A stretch of 64,000 bases of DNA from Gibbula magus (Eukaryota; Mollusca; Gastropoda; Trochida; Trochidae), in NCBI GenBank assembly GCA_936450465.1, contig OW388296.1, positions 32,681,875-32,745,874 of the forward strand, in the 5' to 3' direction. How positions within the stretch are numbered: position 1 is the first letter of the stretch; every line of letters begins with the position of its first letter. Shown piece by piece: positions 49,392-60,475 of the stretch. The notes beneath the pieces were generated by a model. That model saw only the letters and a program-made list of their open reading frames with translations. It made no database searches and was not told the DNA's origin. A program made the translations under genes and the position numbers.

Positions 49392-51783
49392 CATTCGATA
49401 GAACACCAGCTTATGAACATCTCAGCCAAGTGTTGTCCTGAAAAATGCAGTTTGAAGAAAGTTATTAGCCTCGCTGTCAAGTAATGTAGTTTGGTTTCGT
49501 CTTTGACTTAGAATAATTTCCGTGTTTTTCGGCCAAATTGGCTCTGCGACTCTGTAAGAGTGAATATAGATTAAAAAGTAAGACAGCTAGAGGAAATCCG
49601 AAAGAACCATTCGATAGAACACAAGGTTATGAACATCTTAGCCAAGTTTGATCCTGAAATATGCAGTTTGAAGAAAGTTATTAGCCTCGCTGTCAAGTAG
49701 TGTAGTTTGTGGTTTTCTTTGACCTAGAATAATTTCCGTGTTTTTGGGCCAAATTGGCTATGCGACTCTCTGTAAGAGTGAATATAGATTAAAAAGTAAG
49801 ACAGATAGAGGAAATCCGAAATAACCATTCGATAGAACACAAGGTAATGAACATCTCAGCCAAGTTTGGTCCTGAAATATGCAGTTTGAAGAAAGTTATT
49901 AGCCTCGCTGTCAAGTAATGTAGTTTGTGGTCTTCTTTGACTTAGAATAATTTCCGTGTTTTGGGGCCAAATTGGCTATGCGACTCTCTGTAAGAGTGAA
50001 TATAGATTAAAAAGTAAGACAGATAGAGGGAATCCGAAATAACCATTCGATAGAACACAAGGTTATGAACATCTCAGCAAAGTTTGGTCCTGAAATATGC
50101 AGTTTGAAGAAAGTTATTAGCCTCGCTGTCAAGTAATGTAGTTTGTGGTCTTCTTTGACTTAGAATAATTTCCGTGTTTTGGGGCCAAATTGGCTATGCG
50201 ACTCTCTGTAAGAGTGAATATAGATTAAAAAGTAAGACAGATAGAGGGAATCCGAAATAACCATTCGATAGAACACAAGGTTATGAACATCTCAGCAAAG
50301 TTTGGTCCTGAAATATGCAGTTTGAAGAAAGTTATTAGCCTCTCTGTCAAGTAATGTAGTTTGTGGTCTTCTTTGACTTAGAATAATTTCTGTGTTTTTG
50401 GGGCAAAAAGGCTATGCGACTCTCTGTAAGAGTGAATATAGATTAAAAAGTAAGACAGATAGAGGAAATCCGAAATAACCATTCGATAGAACACCAGCTT
50501 ATGAACATCTCAGCCAAGTGTTGTCCTGAAAAATGCAGTTTGAAGAAAGTTATTAGCCTCGCTGTCAAGTAATGTAGTTTGTGGTCTTCTTTGACTTAGA
50601 ATAATTTCCGTGTTTTTGGGCCAAATTGGCTATGCGACTCTCTGTAAGAGTGAATATAGATTAAAAAGTAAGACAGATAGAGGGAATCCGAAATAGCCAT
50701 TCGATAGAACACAAGGTTATGAACATCTCAGCAAAGTTTGGTCCTGAAATATGCAGTTTGAAGAAAGTTATTAGCCTCGCTGTCAAGTAATGTAGTTTGT
50801 GGTCTTCTTTGACTTAGAATAATTTCCGTGTTTTTCGGCCAAATTGGCTCTGCGACTCTGTAAGAGTGAATATAGATTAAAAAGTAAGACAGCTAGAGGA
50901 AATCCGAAAGAACCATTCGATAGAACACAAGGTTATGAACATCTTAGCCAAGTTTGATCCTGAAATATGCAGTTTGAAGAAAGTTATTAGCCTCGCTGTC
51001 AAGTAGTGTAGTTTGTGGTTTTCTTTGACCGAGAATAATTTCCGTGTTTTTGGGCCAAATTGGCTATGCGACTCTCTGTAAGAGTGAATATAGATTAAAA
51101 AGTAAGACAGATAGAGGAAATCCGAAATAACCATTCGATAGAACACAAGGTAATGAACATCTCAGCCAAGTTTGGTCCTGAAATATGCAGTTTGAAGAAA
51201 GTTATTAGCCTCGCTGTCAAGTAATGTAGTTTGTGGTCTTCTTTGACTTAGAATAATTTCCGTGTTTTGGGGCCAAATTGGCTATGCGACTCTCTGTAAG
51301 AGTGAATATAGATTAAAAAGTAAGACAGATAGAGGGAATCCGAAATAACCATTCGATAGAACACAAGGTTATGAACATCTCAGCAAAGTTTGGTCCTGAA
51401 ATATGCAGTTTGAAGAAAGTTATTAGCCTCGCTGTCAAGTAATGTAGTTGGTGGTCTTCTTTGACTTAGAATAATTTCCGTGTTTTTCGGCCAAATTGGC
51501 TCTGCGACTCTGTAAGAGTGAATATAGATTAAAAAGTAAGACAGCTAGAGGAAATCCGAAATAACCATTCGATAGAACACAAGGTTATGAACATCTTAGC
51601 CAAGTTTGATCCTGAAATATGCAGTTTGAAGAAAGTTATTAGCCTCGCTGTCAAGTAGTGTAGTTTGTGGTTTTCTTTGACCGAGAATAATTTCCGTGTT
51701 TTTGGGCCAAATTGGCTATGCGACTCTCTGTAAGAGTGAATATAGATTAAAAAGTAAGACAGATAGAGGAAATCCGAAATAAC
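49392..51783. repeat. Rearranged HOR, second copy, 2392 bp
   Basis: Order A'-B-C-G-F-A''-H-B-C-D-B, with starts 49392, 49608, 49826, 50044, 50262, 50480, 50698, 50914, 51132, 51350 and 51566. It is the copy of 37870-40261 at offset 11,522. Differences seen: gaaagaacc near 49383, gacctag near 49731, ctgtaag against ctctaag near 50642, and ctgtcaa against ctgttaa near 50999. Confidence 0.91.
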
Positions 51784-53085
51784 CATTCGATAGAACACAA
51801 GGTAATGAACATCTCAGCCAAGTTTGGTCCTGAAATATGCAGTTTGAAGAAAGTTATTAGCCTCGCTGTCAAGTAATGTAGTTTGTGGTCTCCTTTGACT
51901 TAGAATAATTTCCGTGTTTTTGGGCCAAATTGGCTATGCGACTCTCTGTAAAAGTGAATATAGATTAAAAAGTAAGACAGATAGAGGAAATCCGAAATAA
52001 CCATTCGATAGAACACAAGGTTATGAACATCTCAGCCAAGTTTGGTCCTGAAATATGCAGTTTGAAGAAAGTTATTAGCCTCGCTGTCAAGTAATGTAGT
52101 TTGTGGTCTTCTTTGACTTAGAATAATTTCCGTGTTTTTCGGCCAAATTGGCTATGCGACTCTGTAAGAGTGAATATAGATTAAAATGTAAGACAGATAG
52201 AGGAAATCCGAAATAACCATTCGATAGAACACAAGGTTATGAACATCTTAGCCGAGTTTGATCCTTAAATATGCAGTTTGAAGAAAGTTATTAGCCTCGC
52301 TGTCAAGTAATGTAGTTTGTGGTCTTCTTTGACTTAGAATAATTTCCGTGTTTTTCGGCCAAATTGGCTATGCGACTCTCTGTAAGAGTGAATATAGATT
52401 AAAAAGTAAGACAGATAGAGGAAATCCGAAATAACCATTCGATAGAACGCAAGGTAATGAACATCTCAGCCAAGTTTGGTCCTGAAATATGCAGTTTGAA
52501 GAAAGTTATTAGCCTCGCTGTCAAGTAATGTAGTTTGTGGTCTTCTTTGACTTAGAATAATTTCCGTGTTTTTCGGCCAAATTGGCTATGCGACTCTGTA
52601 AGAGTGAATATAGATTAAAATGTAAGACAGATAGAGGAAATCCGAAATAACCATTCGATAGAACACAAGGTAATGAACATCTCAGCCAAGTTTGGTCCTG
52701 AAATATGCAGTTTGAAGAAAGTTATTAGCCTCGCTGTCAAGTAATGTAGTTTGTGGTCTTTTTTGACTTAGAATAATTTCCGTGTTTTTGGGCCAAATTG
52801 GCTATGCGACTCTCTGTAAGAGTGAATATAGATTAAAAAGTAAGACAGATAGAGGGAATCCGAAATAGCCATTCGATAGAACACAAGGTTATGAACATCT
52901 CAGCAAAGTTTGGTCCTGAAATATGCAGTTTGAAGAAAGTTATTAGCCTCGCTGTCAAGTAATGTAGTTTGTGGTCTTCTTTGACTTAGAATAATTTCCG
53001 TGTTTTTCGGCCAAATTGGCTATGCGACTCTGTAAGAGTGAATATAGATTAAAAAGTAAGACAGATAGAGGGAATCCGAAATAAC
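51784..53085. repeat. Six-monomer stretch, right end of the long duplication
   Basis: Starts 51784, 52002 (216 bp), 52218, 52436 (216 bp), 52652 and 52870 (216 bp). It pairs with 40262 onward at offset 11,522, including the cttagccgag/ccttaaat monomer. Agreement decays from about 52575 (cggcc/gggcc). It ends about 52947, where this copy has cctcgctg and the other has cctctctg. Confidence 0.87.
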
Positions 53086-53521
53086 CATTCGATAGAACAC
53101 AAGGTTATGAACATCTCAGCAAAGTTTGGTCCTGAAATATGCAGTTTGAAGAAAGTTATTAGCCTCGCTGTCAAGTAATGTAGTTTGTGGTCTTCTTTGA
53201 CTAAGAATAATTTCCGTGTGTTGGGGCCAAATTGGCTATGCGACTCTCTGTAAGAGTGAATATAGATTAAAAAGTAAGACAGATAGAGGGAATCCGAAAT
53301 AACCATTCGATAGAACACAAGGTTATGAACATCTCAGCAAAGTTTGGTCCTGAAATATGCAGTTTGAAGAAAGTTATTAGCCTCGCTGTCAAGTAATGTA
53401 GTTTGTGGTCTTCTTTGACTAAGAATAATTTCCGTGTGTTGGGGCCAAATTGGCTATGCGACTCTCTGTAAGAGTGAATATAGATTAAAAAGTAAGACAG
53501 ATAGAGGGAATCCGAAATAAC
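53086..53521. repeat. Two identical 218-bp monomers in tandem
   Basis: Monomers 53086-53303 and 53304-53521 share the private marks gactaagaat and gtgtgttggggcc, found nowhere else in the window. I see no difference between them. This is a recent single-monomer duplication. Confidence 0.92.
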
Positions 53522-55475
53522 CATTCGATAGAACACAAGGTTATGAACATCTCAGCAAAGTTTGGTCCTGAAATATGCAGTTTGAAGAAAGTTATTAGCC
53601 TCGCTGTCAAGTAATGTAGTTTGGGTTCGTCTTTGACTTAGAATAATTTCCGTGTTTTTCGGCAAAATTGGCTCTGCGACTCTCTGTAAGAGTGAATATA
53701 GATTAAAAAGTAAGACAGATAGAGGAAATCCGAAATAACCATTCGATAGAACACAAGGTTATGAACATCGCAGCCAAGTTTGGTCCTGAAATATGCAGTT
53801 TGAAGAAAGTTATTAGCCTCGCTGTCAAGTAATGTAGTTTGTGGTCTTCTTTGACTTAGAATAATTTCCGTGTTTTGGGGCCAAATTGGCTATGCGACTC
53901 TCTGTAAGAGTGAATATAGATTAAAAAGTAAGACAGATAGAGGGAATCCGAAATAACCATTCGATAGAACACAAGGTTATGAACATCTCAGCCAAGTGTT
54001 GTCCTGAAAAATGCAGTTTGAAGAAAGTTATTAGCCTCGCTGTCAAGTAATGTAGTTTGGGTTCGTCTTTGACTTAGAATAATTTCCGTGTTTTTCGGCC
54101 AAATTGGCTCTGCGACTCTGTAAGAGTGAATATAGATTAAAAAGTAAGACAGCTAGAGGAAATCCGAAATAACCATTCGATAGAACACAAGGTTATGAAC
54201 ATCTTAGCCAAGTTTGATCCTGAAATATGCAGCTTGAAGAAAGTTATTAGCCTCGCTGTCAAGTAGTGTAGTTTGTGGTTTTCTTTGACCGAGAATAATT
54301 TCCGTGTTTTTGGGCCAAATTGGCTATGCGACTCTCTGTAAGAGTGAATATAGATTAAAAAGTAAGACAGATAGAGGGAATCCGAAATAGCCATTCGATA
54401 GAACACAAGGTTATGAACATCTCAGCCAAGTTTGGTCCTGAAATATGCAGTTTGAAGAAAGTTATTAGCCGCGCTGTCAAGTAATGTAGTTTGTGGTCTT
54501 CTTTGACTTAGAATAATTTCCGTGTTTTTCGGCCAAATTGGCTATGCGACTCTGTAAGAGTGAATATAGATTAAAATGTAAGACAGATAGAGGAAATCCG
54601 AAATAACCATTCGATAGAACACAAGGTAATGAACATCTCAGCTAAGTTTGGTCCTGAAATATGCAGTTTGAAGAAAGTTATTAGCCTCGCTGTCAAGTAA
54701 TGTAGTTTGGGTTCGTCTTTGACTTAGAATAATTTCCGTGTTTTTCGGCCAAATTGGCTCTGCGACTCTGTAATAGTGAATATAGATTAAAAAGTAAGAC
54801 AGCTAGAGGAAATCCGAAATAACCATTCGATAGAACACAAGGTAATGAACATCTCAGCCAAGTTTGGTCCTGAAATATGCAGTTTGAAGAAAGTTATTAG
54901 CCTCGCTGTCAAGTAATGTAGTTTGTGGTCTTCTTTGACTTAGAATAATTTCCGTGTTTTGGGGCCAAATTGGCTATGCGACTCTCTGTAAGAGTGAATA
55001 TAGATTAAAAAGTAAGACAGATAGAGGAAATCCGAAATAACCATTCGATAGAACACAAGGTTATGAACATCTCAGCCAAGTTTGGTCCTGAAATATGCAG
55101 TTTGAAGAAAGTTATTAGCCTCGCTGTCAAGTAATGTAGTTTGTGGTCTTCTTTGACTTAGAATAATTTCCGTGTTTTGGGGCCAAATTGGCTCTGCGAC
55201 TCTGTAAGAGTGAATATAGATTAAAAAGTAAGACAGCTAGAGGAAATCCGAAATAACCATTCGATAGAACACAAGGTTATGAACATCTTAGCCAAGTTTG
55301 ATCCTGAAATATGCAGTTTGAAGAAAGTTATTAGCCTCGCTGTCAAGTAGTGTAGTTTGTGGTTTTCTTTGACCGAGAATAATTTCCGTGTTTTTGGGCC
55401 AAATTGGCTATGCGACTCTCTGTAAGAGTGAATATAGATTAAAAAGTAAGACAGATAGAGGAAATCCGAAATAAC
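53522..55475. repeat. Mixed nine-monomer stretch opening domain V
   Basis: Starts 53522, 53740, 53958 (216 bp), 54174 B-like, 54392 (216 bp), 54608 (216 bp), 54824, 55042 (216 bp) and 55258 B. Private marks include gaacatcgcagcc near 53763, gcagcttgaag near 54230 and gccgcgctg near 54468. Domain IV types occur without a fixed order. Confidence 0.84.
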
Positions 55476-58400
55476 CATTCGATAGAACGCAAGGTAATGA
55501 ACATCTCAGCCAAGTTTGGTCCTGAAATATGCAGTTTGAAGAAAGTTATTAGCCTCGCTGTCAAGTAATGTAGTTTGTGGTCTTCTTTGACTTAGAATAA
55601 TTTCCGTGTTTTGGGGCCAAATTGGCTATGCGACTCTCTGTAAGAGTGAATATAGATTAAAAAGTAAGACAGATAGAGGGAATCCGAAATAACCATTCGA
55701 TAGAACACAAGGTTATGAACATCTCAGCAAAGTTTGGTCCTGAAATATGCAGTTTGAAGAAAGTTATTATCCTCGCTGTCAAGTAATGTAGTTTGTGGTC
55801 TTCTTTGACTTAGAATAATTTCTGTGTTTTTGGGGCAAATTGGCTAAGCGACTCTCTGTAAGAGTGAATATAGATTAAAAAGTAAGACAGATAGAGGAAA
55901 TCCGAAATAACCATTCGATAGAACACAAGCTTATGAACATCGCGGCCAAGTGTTGTCCTGAAAAATGCAGTTTGAAGAAAGTTATTAGCCTCGCTGTCAA
56001 GTAATGTAGTTTGGGTTCGTCTTTGACTTAGAATAATTTCCGTGTTTTTCGGCCAAATTGGCTCTGCGACTCTGTAATAGTGAATATAGATTAAAAAGTA
56101 AGACAGCTAGAGGAAATTCGAAATAACCATTCGATAGAACACAAGGTTATGAACATCTTAGCCAAGTTTGATCCTGAAATATGCAGTTTGAAGAAAGTTA
56201 TTAGCCTCGCTGTCAAGTAATGTAGTTTGTGGTCTTCTTTGACTTAGAATAATTTCCGTGTTTTTGGGCCAAATTGGCTATCCAACTCTCTGTAAGAGTG
56301 AATATAGATTAAAAAGTAAGACAGATAGAGGAAATCCGAAATAACCATTCGATAGAACACAAGGTTATGAACATCTCAGCCATGTTTGGTCCTGAAATAT
56401 GCAGTTTGAAGAAAGTTATTAGCCTCGCTGACAAGTAATGTAGTTTGTGGTCTTCTTTGACTTAGAATAATTTCCGTGTTTTTCGGCCAAATTGGCTATG
56501 CGACTCTCTGTAAGAGTGAAAATAGATTAAAAAGTAAGACAGATAGAGGAAATCCGAAATAACCATTCGATAGAACACAAGGTAATGAACATCTCAGCTA
56601 AGTCTGGTCCTGAAATATGCAGTTTGAAGAAAGTTATTAGCCTCGCTGTCAAGTAATGTAGTTTGTGGTCTTCTTTGACTTAGAATAATTTCCGTGTTTT
56701 TGGGCCAAATTGGCTATGCGACTCTCTGTAAGAGTGAATATAGATTAAAAAGTAAGAACGATAGAGGGAATCCGAAATAACCATTCGATAGAACACAAGG
56801 TTATGAACATCTCAGCAAAGTTTGGTCCTGAAATATGCAGTTTGAAGAAAGTTATTAGCCTCGCTGTCAAGTAATGTAGTTTGTGGTCTTCTTTGACTTA
56901 GAATAATTTCCGTGTTTTTCGGCCAAATTGGCTATGCGACTCTCTGTAAAAGTGAATATAGATTAAAAAGTAAGACAGAGGAAATCCGAAATAACCATGC
57001 GATAGAACGCAAGGTAATGAACATCTCAGCCAAGTTTGGTCCTGAAATATGCAGTTTGAAGAAAGTTATTAGCCTCGCTGTCAAGTAATGTAGTTTGTGG
57101 TCTTCTTTGACTTAGAATAATTTCTGTGTTTTTGGGGCAAATTGGCTATGCGACTCTCTGTAAGAGTGAATATAGATTAAAAAGTAAGACAGATAGAGGA
57201 AATCCGAAATAACCATTCGATAGAACACAAGCTTATGAACATCTCAGCCAAGTGTTGTCCTGAAAAATTTAGTTTGAAGAAAGTTATTAGCCTCGCTGTC
57301 AAGTAATGTAGTTTGTGGTCTTCTTTGACTTAGAATAATTTCCGTGTTTTTGGGCCAAATTGGCTATGCGACTCTCTGTAAAAGTGAATATAGATTAAAA
57401 AGTAAGACAGATAGAGGAAATCCGAAATAACCATTCGATAGAACACAAGGTTATGAACATCTCAGCAAAGTTTGGTCCTGAAATATGCAGTTTGAAGAAA
57501 GTTATTAGCCTCGCTGTCAAGTAATGTAGTTTGTGGTCTCCTTTGACTTAGAATAATTTCCGTGTTTTTGGGCCAAATTGGCTATGCGACTCTCTGTAAG
57601 AGTGAATATAGATTAAAAAGTAAGACAGATAGAGGAAATCCGAAATAACCATTCGTTAGAACACAAGGTTATGAACATCTTAGCAAAGTTTGGTCCTGAA
57701 ATATGCAGTTTGAAGAAAGTTATTAGCCTCGCTGTCAAGTAATGTAGTTTGTGGTCTTCTTTGACTTAGAATAATTTCCGTGTTTTTGGGCCAAATTGGC
57801 TATGCGACTCTCTGTAAAAGTGAATATAGATTAAAAAGTAAGACAGATAGAGGAAAACCGAAATAACCATTCGATAGAACACAAGGTTATGAACATCTTA
57901 GCCAAGTTTGATCCTGAAATATGCAGTTTGAAGAAAGTTATTAGCCTCGCTGTCAAGTAATGTAGTTTGTGGTCTCCTTTGACTTAGAATAATTTCCGTG
58001 TTTTGGGGCCAAATTGGCTATGCGACTCTCTGTAAGAGTGAATATAGATTAAAAAGTAAGACAGATAGAGGAAATCCGAAATAACCATTCGATAGAACAC
58101 AAGGTTATGAACATCTTAGCCAAGTTTGATCCTGAAATATGCAGTTTGAAGAAAGTTATTAGCCTCGCTGTCAAGTAGTGTAGTTTGTGGTTTTCTTTGA
58201 CCGAGAATAATTTCCGTGTTTTTGGGCCAAATTGGCTATGCGACTCTCTGTAAGAGTGAATATAGATTAAAAAGTAAGACAGATAGAGGAAATCCGAAAT
58301 AACCATTCGATAGAACGCAAGGTAATGAACATCTCAGCCAAGTTTGGTCCTGAAATATGCAGTTTGAAGAAAGTTATTAGCCTCGCTGTCAAGTAATGTA

Positions 58401-58739
58401 GTTTGGGTTCGTCTTTGACTTAGAATAATTTCCGTGTTTTTCGGCAAAATTGGCTCTGCGACTCTCTGTAAGAGTGAATATAGATTAAAAAGTAAGACAG
58501 ATAGAGGAAATCCGAAATAACCATTCGATAGAACACAAGGTTATGAACATCTCAGCCAAGTTTGGTCCTGAAATATGCAGTTTGAAGAAAGTTATTAGCC
58601 TCGCTGTCAATTAATGTAGTTTGTGGTCTTCTTTGACTTAGAATAATTTCCGTGTTTTGGGGCCAAATTGGCTATGCGACTCTCTGTAAGAGTGAATATA
58701 GATTAAAAAGTAAGACAGATAGAGGGAATCCGAAATAAC
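55476..58739. repeat. Long repeat R5, first copy (15 monomers)
   Basis: Starts include 55476, 55694, 55912 (216 bp), 56128, 56346, 56564, 56782 (214 bp), 56996, 57214, 57432, 57650, 57868, 58086, 58304 and 58522. Rare marks in order: ggctaagcg, atcgcggcc, ctgtaatag, aaattcg, catgtttgg, agtctgg, agaacgatag, catgcg, aaaatttag, cattcgttag, gaaaaccg and ggcaaaattgg. All recur exactly 5000 bp downstream. Matching sequence runs from about 55417 to 58610, where this copy has the private caattaatg. Confidence 0.93.
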
Positions 58740-59607
58740 CATTCGATAGAACACAAGGTTATGAACATCTCAGCAAAGTTTGGTCCTGAAATGTGCAGTT
58801 TGAAGAAAGTTATTAGCCTCGCTGTCAAGTAATGTAGTTGGTGGTCTTCTTTGACTTAGAATAATTTCCGTGTTTTTCGGCCAAATTGGCTCTGCGACTC
58901 TGTAAGAGTGAATATAGATTAACAAGTAAGACAGCTAGAGGAAATCCGAAATAACCATTCGATAGAACACAAGGTTATGAACATCTTAGCCAAGTTTGAT
59001 CCTGAAATATGCAGTTTGAAGAAAGTTATTAGCCTCGCTGTCAAGTAGTGTAGTTTGTGGTTTTCTTTGACCGAGAATAATTTCCGTGTTTTTGGGCCAA
59101 ATTGGCTATGCGACTCTCTGTAAGAGTGAATATAGATTAAAAAGTAAGACAGATAGAGGAAATCCGAAATAACCATTCGATAGAACACAAGGTAATGAAC
59201 ATCTCAGCCAAGTTTGGTCCTGAAATATGCAGTTTGAAGAAAGTTATTAGCCTCGCTGTCAAGTAATGTAGTTTGTGGTCTTCTTTGACTTAGAATAATT
59301 TCCGTGTTTTTCGGCCAAATTGGCTATGCGACTCTCTGTAAAAGTGAATATAGATTAAAAAGTAAGACAGCTAGAGGAAATCCGAAATAACCATTCGATA
59401 GAACGCAAGGTAATGAACATCTCAGCCAAGTTTGGTCCTGAAATATGCAGTTTGAAGAAAGTTATTAGCCTCGCTGTCAAGTAATGTAGTTTGTGGTCTT
59501 CTTTGACTTAGAATAATTTCCGTGTTTTTGTGCCAAATTGGCTATGCGACTCTGTAAGAGTGAATATAGATTAAAAAGTAAGACAGATAGAGGAAATCCG
59601 AAATAAC
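58740..59607. repeat. 868-bp tetramer, copy 1
   Basis: Monomers at 58740 (216 bp, gttggtgg, agctagagg), 58956 B, 59174 (tttttcggcc, aaaagtg, agctagagg) and 59392 (216 bp, tttttgtgcc). The rare joint gattaacaagtaag near 58918 is shared with the next copy. The first monomer here has atgtgcag where copy 2 has atatgcag. Confidence 0.91.
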
Positions 59608-60475
59608 CATTCGATAGAACGCAAGGTAATGAACATCTCAGCCAAGTTTGGTCCTGAAATATGCAGTTTGAAGAAAGTTATTAGCCTCGCTGTCAAGTAA
59701 TGTAGTTGGTGGTCTTCTTTGACTTAGAATAATTTCCGTGTTTTTCGGCCAAATTGGCTCTGCGACTCTGTAAGAGTGAATATAGATTAACAAGTAAGAC
59801 AGCTAGAGGAAATCCGAAATAACCATTCGATAGAACACAAGGTTATGAACATCTTAGCCAAGTTTGATCCTGAAATATGCAGTTTGAAGAAAGTTATTAG
59901 CCTCGCTGTCAAGTAGTGTAGTTTGTGGTTTTCTTTGACCGAGAATAATTTCCGTGTTTTTGGGCCAAATTGGCTATGCGACTCTCTGTAAGAGTGAATA
60001 TAGATTAAAAAGTAAGACAGATAGAGGAAATCCGAAATAACCATTCGATAGAACACAAGGTAATGAACATCTCAGCCAAGTTTGGTCCTGAAATATGCAG
60101 TTTGAAGAAAGTTATTAGCCTCGCTGTCAAGTAATGTAGTTTGTGGTCTTCTTTGACTTAGAATAATTTCCGTGTTTTTCGGCCAAATTGGCTATGCGAC
60201 TCTCTGTAAAAGTGAATATAGATTAAAAAGTAAGACAGCTAGAGGAAATCCGAAATAACCATTCGATAGAACGCAAGGTAATGAACATCTCAGCCAAGTT
60301 TGGTCCTGAAATATGCAGTTTGAAGAAAGTTATTAGCCTCGCTGTCAAGTAATGTAGTTTGTGGTCTTCTTTGACTTAGAATAATTTCCGTGTTTTTGTG
60401 CCAAATTGGCTATGCGACTCTGTAAGAGTGAATATAGATTAAAAAGTAAGACAGATAGAGGAAATCCGAAATAAC
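59608..60475. repeat. 868-bp tetramer, copy 2
   Basis: Monomers at 59608 (216 bp), 59824 B, 60042 and 60260 (216 bp). No difference was seen from copy 1 between 58794 and the end of the unit. The match continues into the following monomer to about 60575. Confidence 0.91.
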
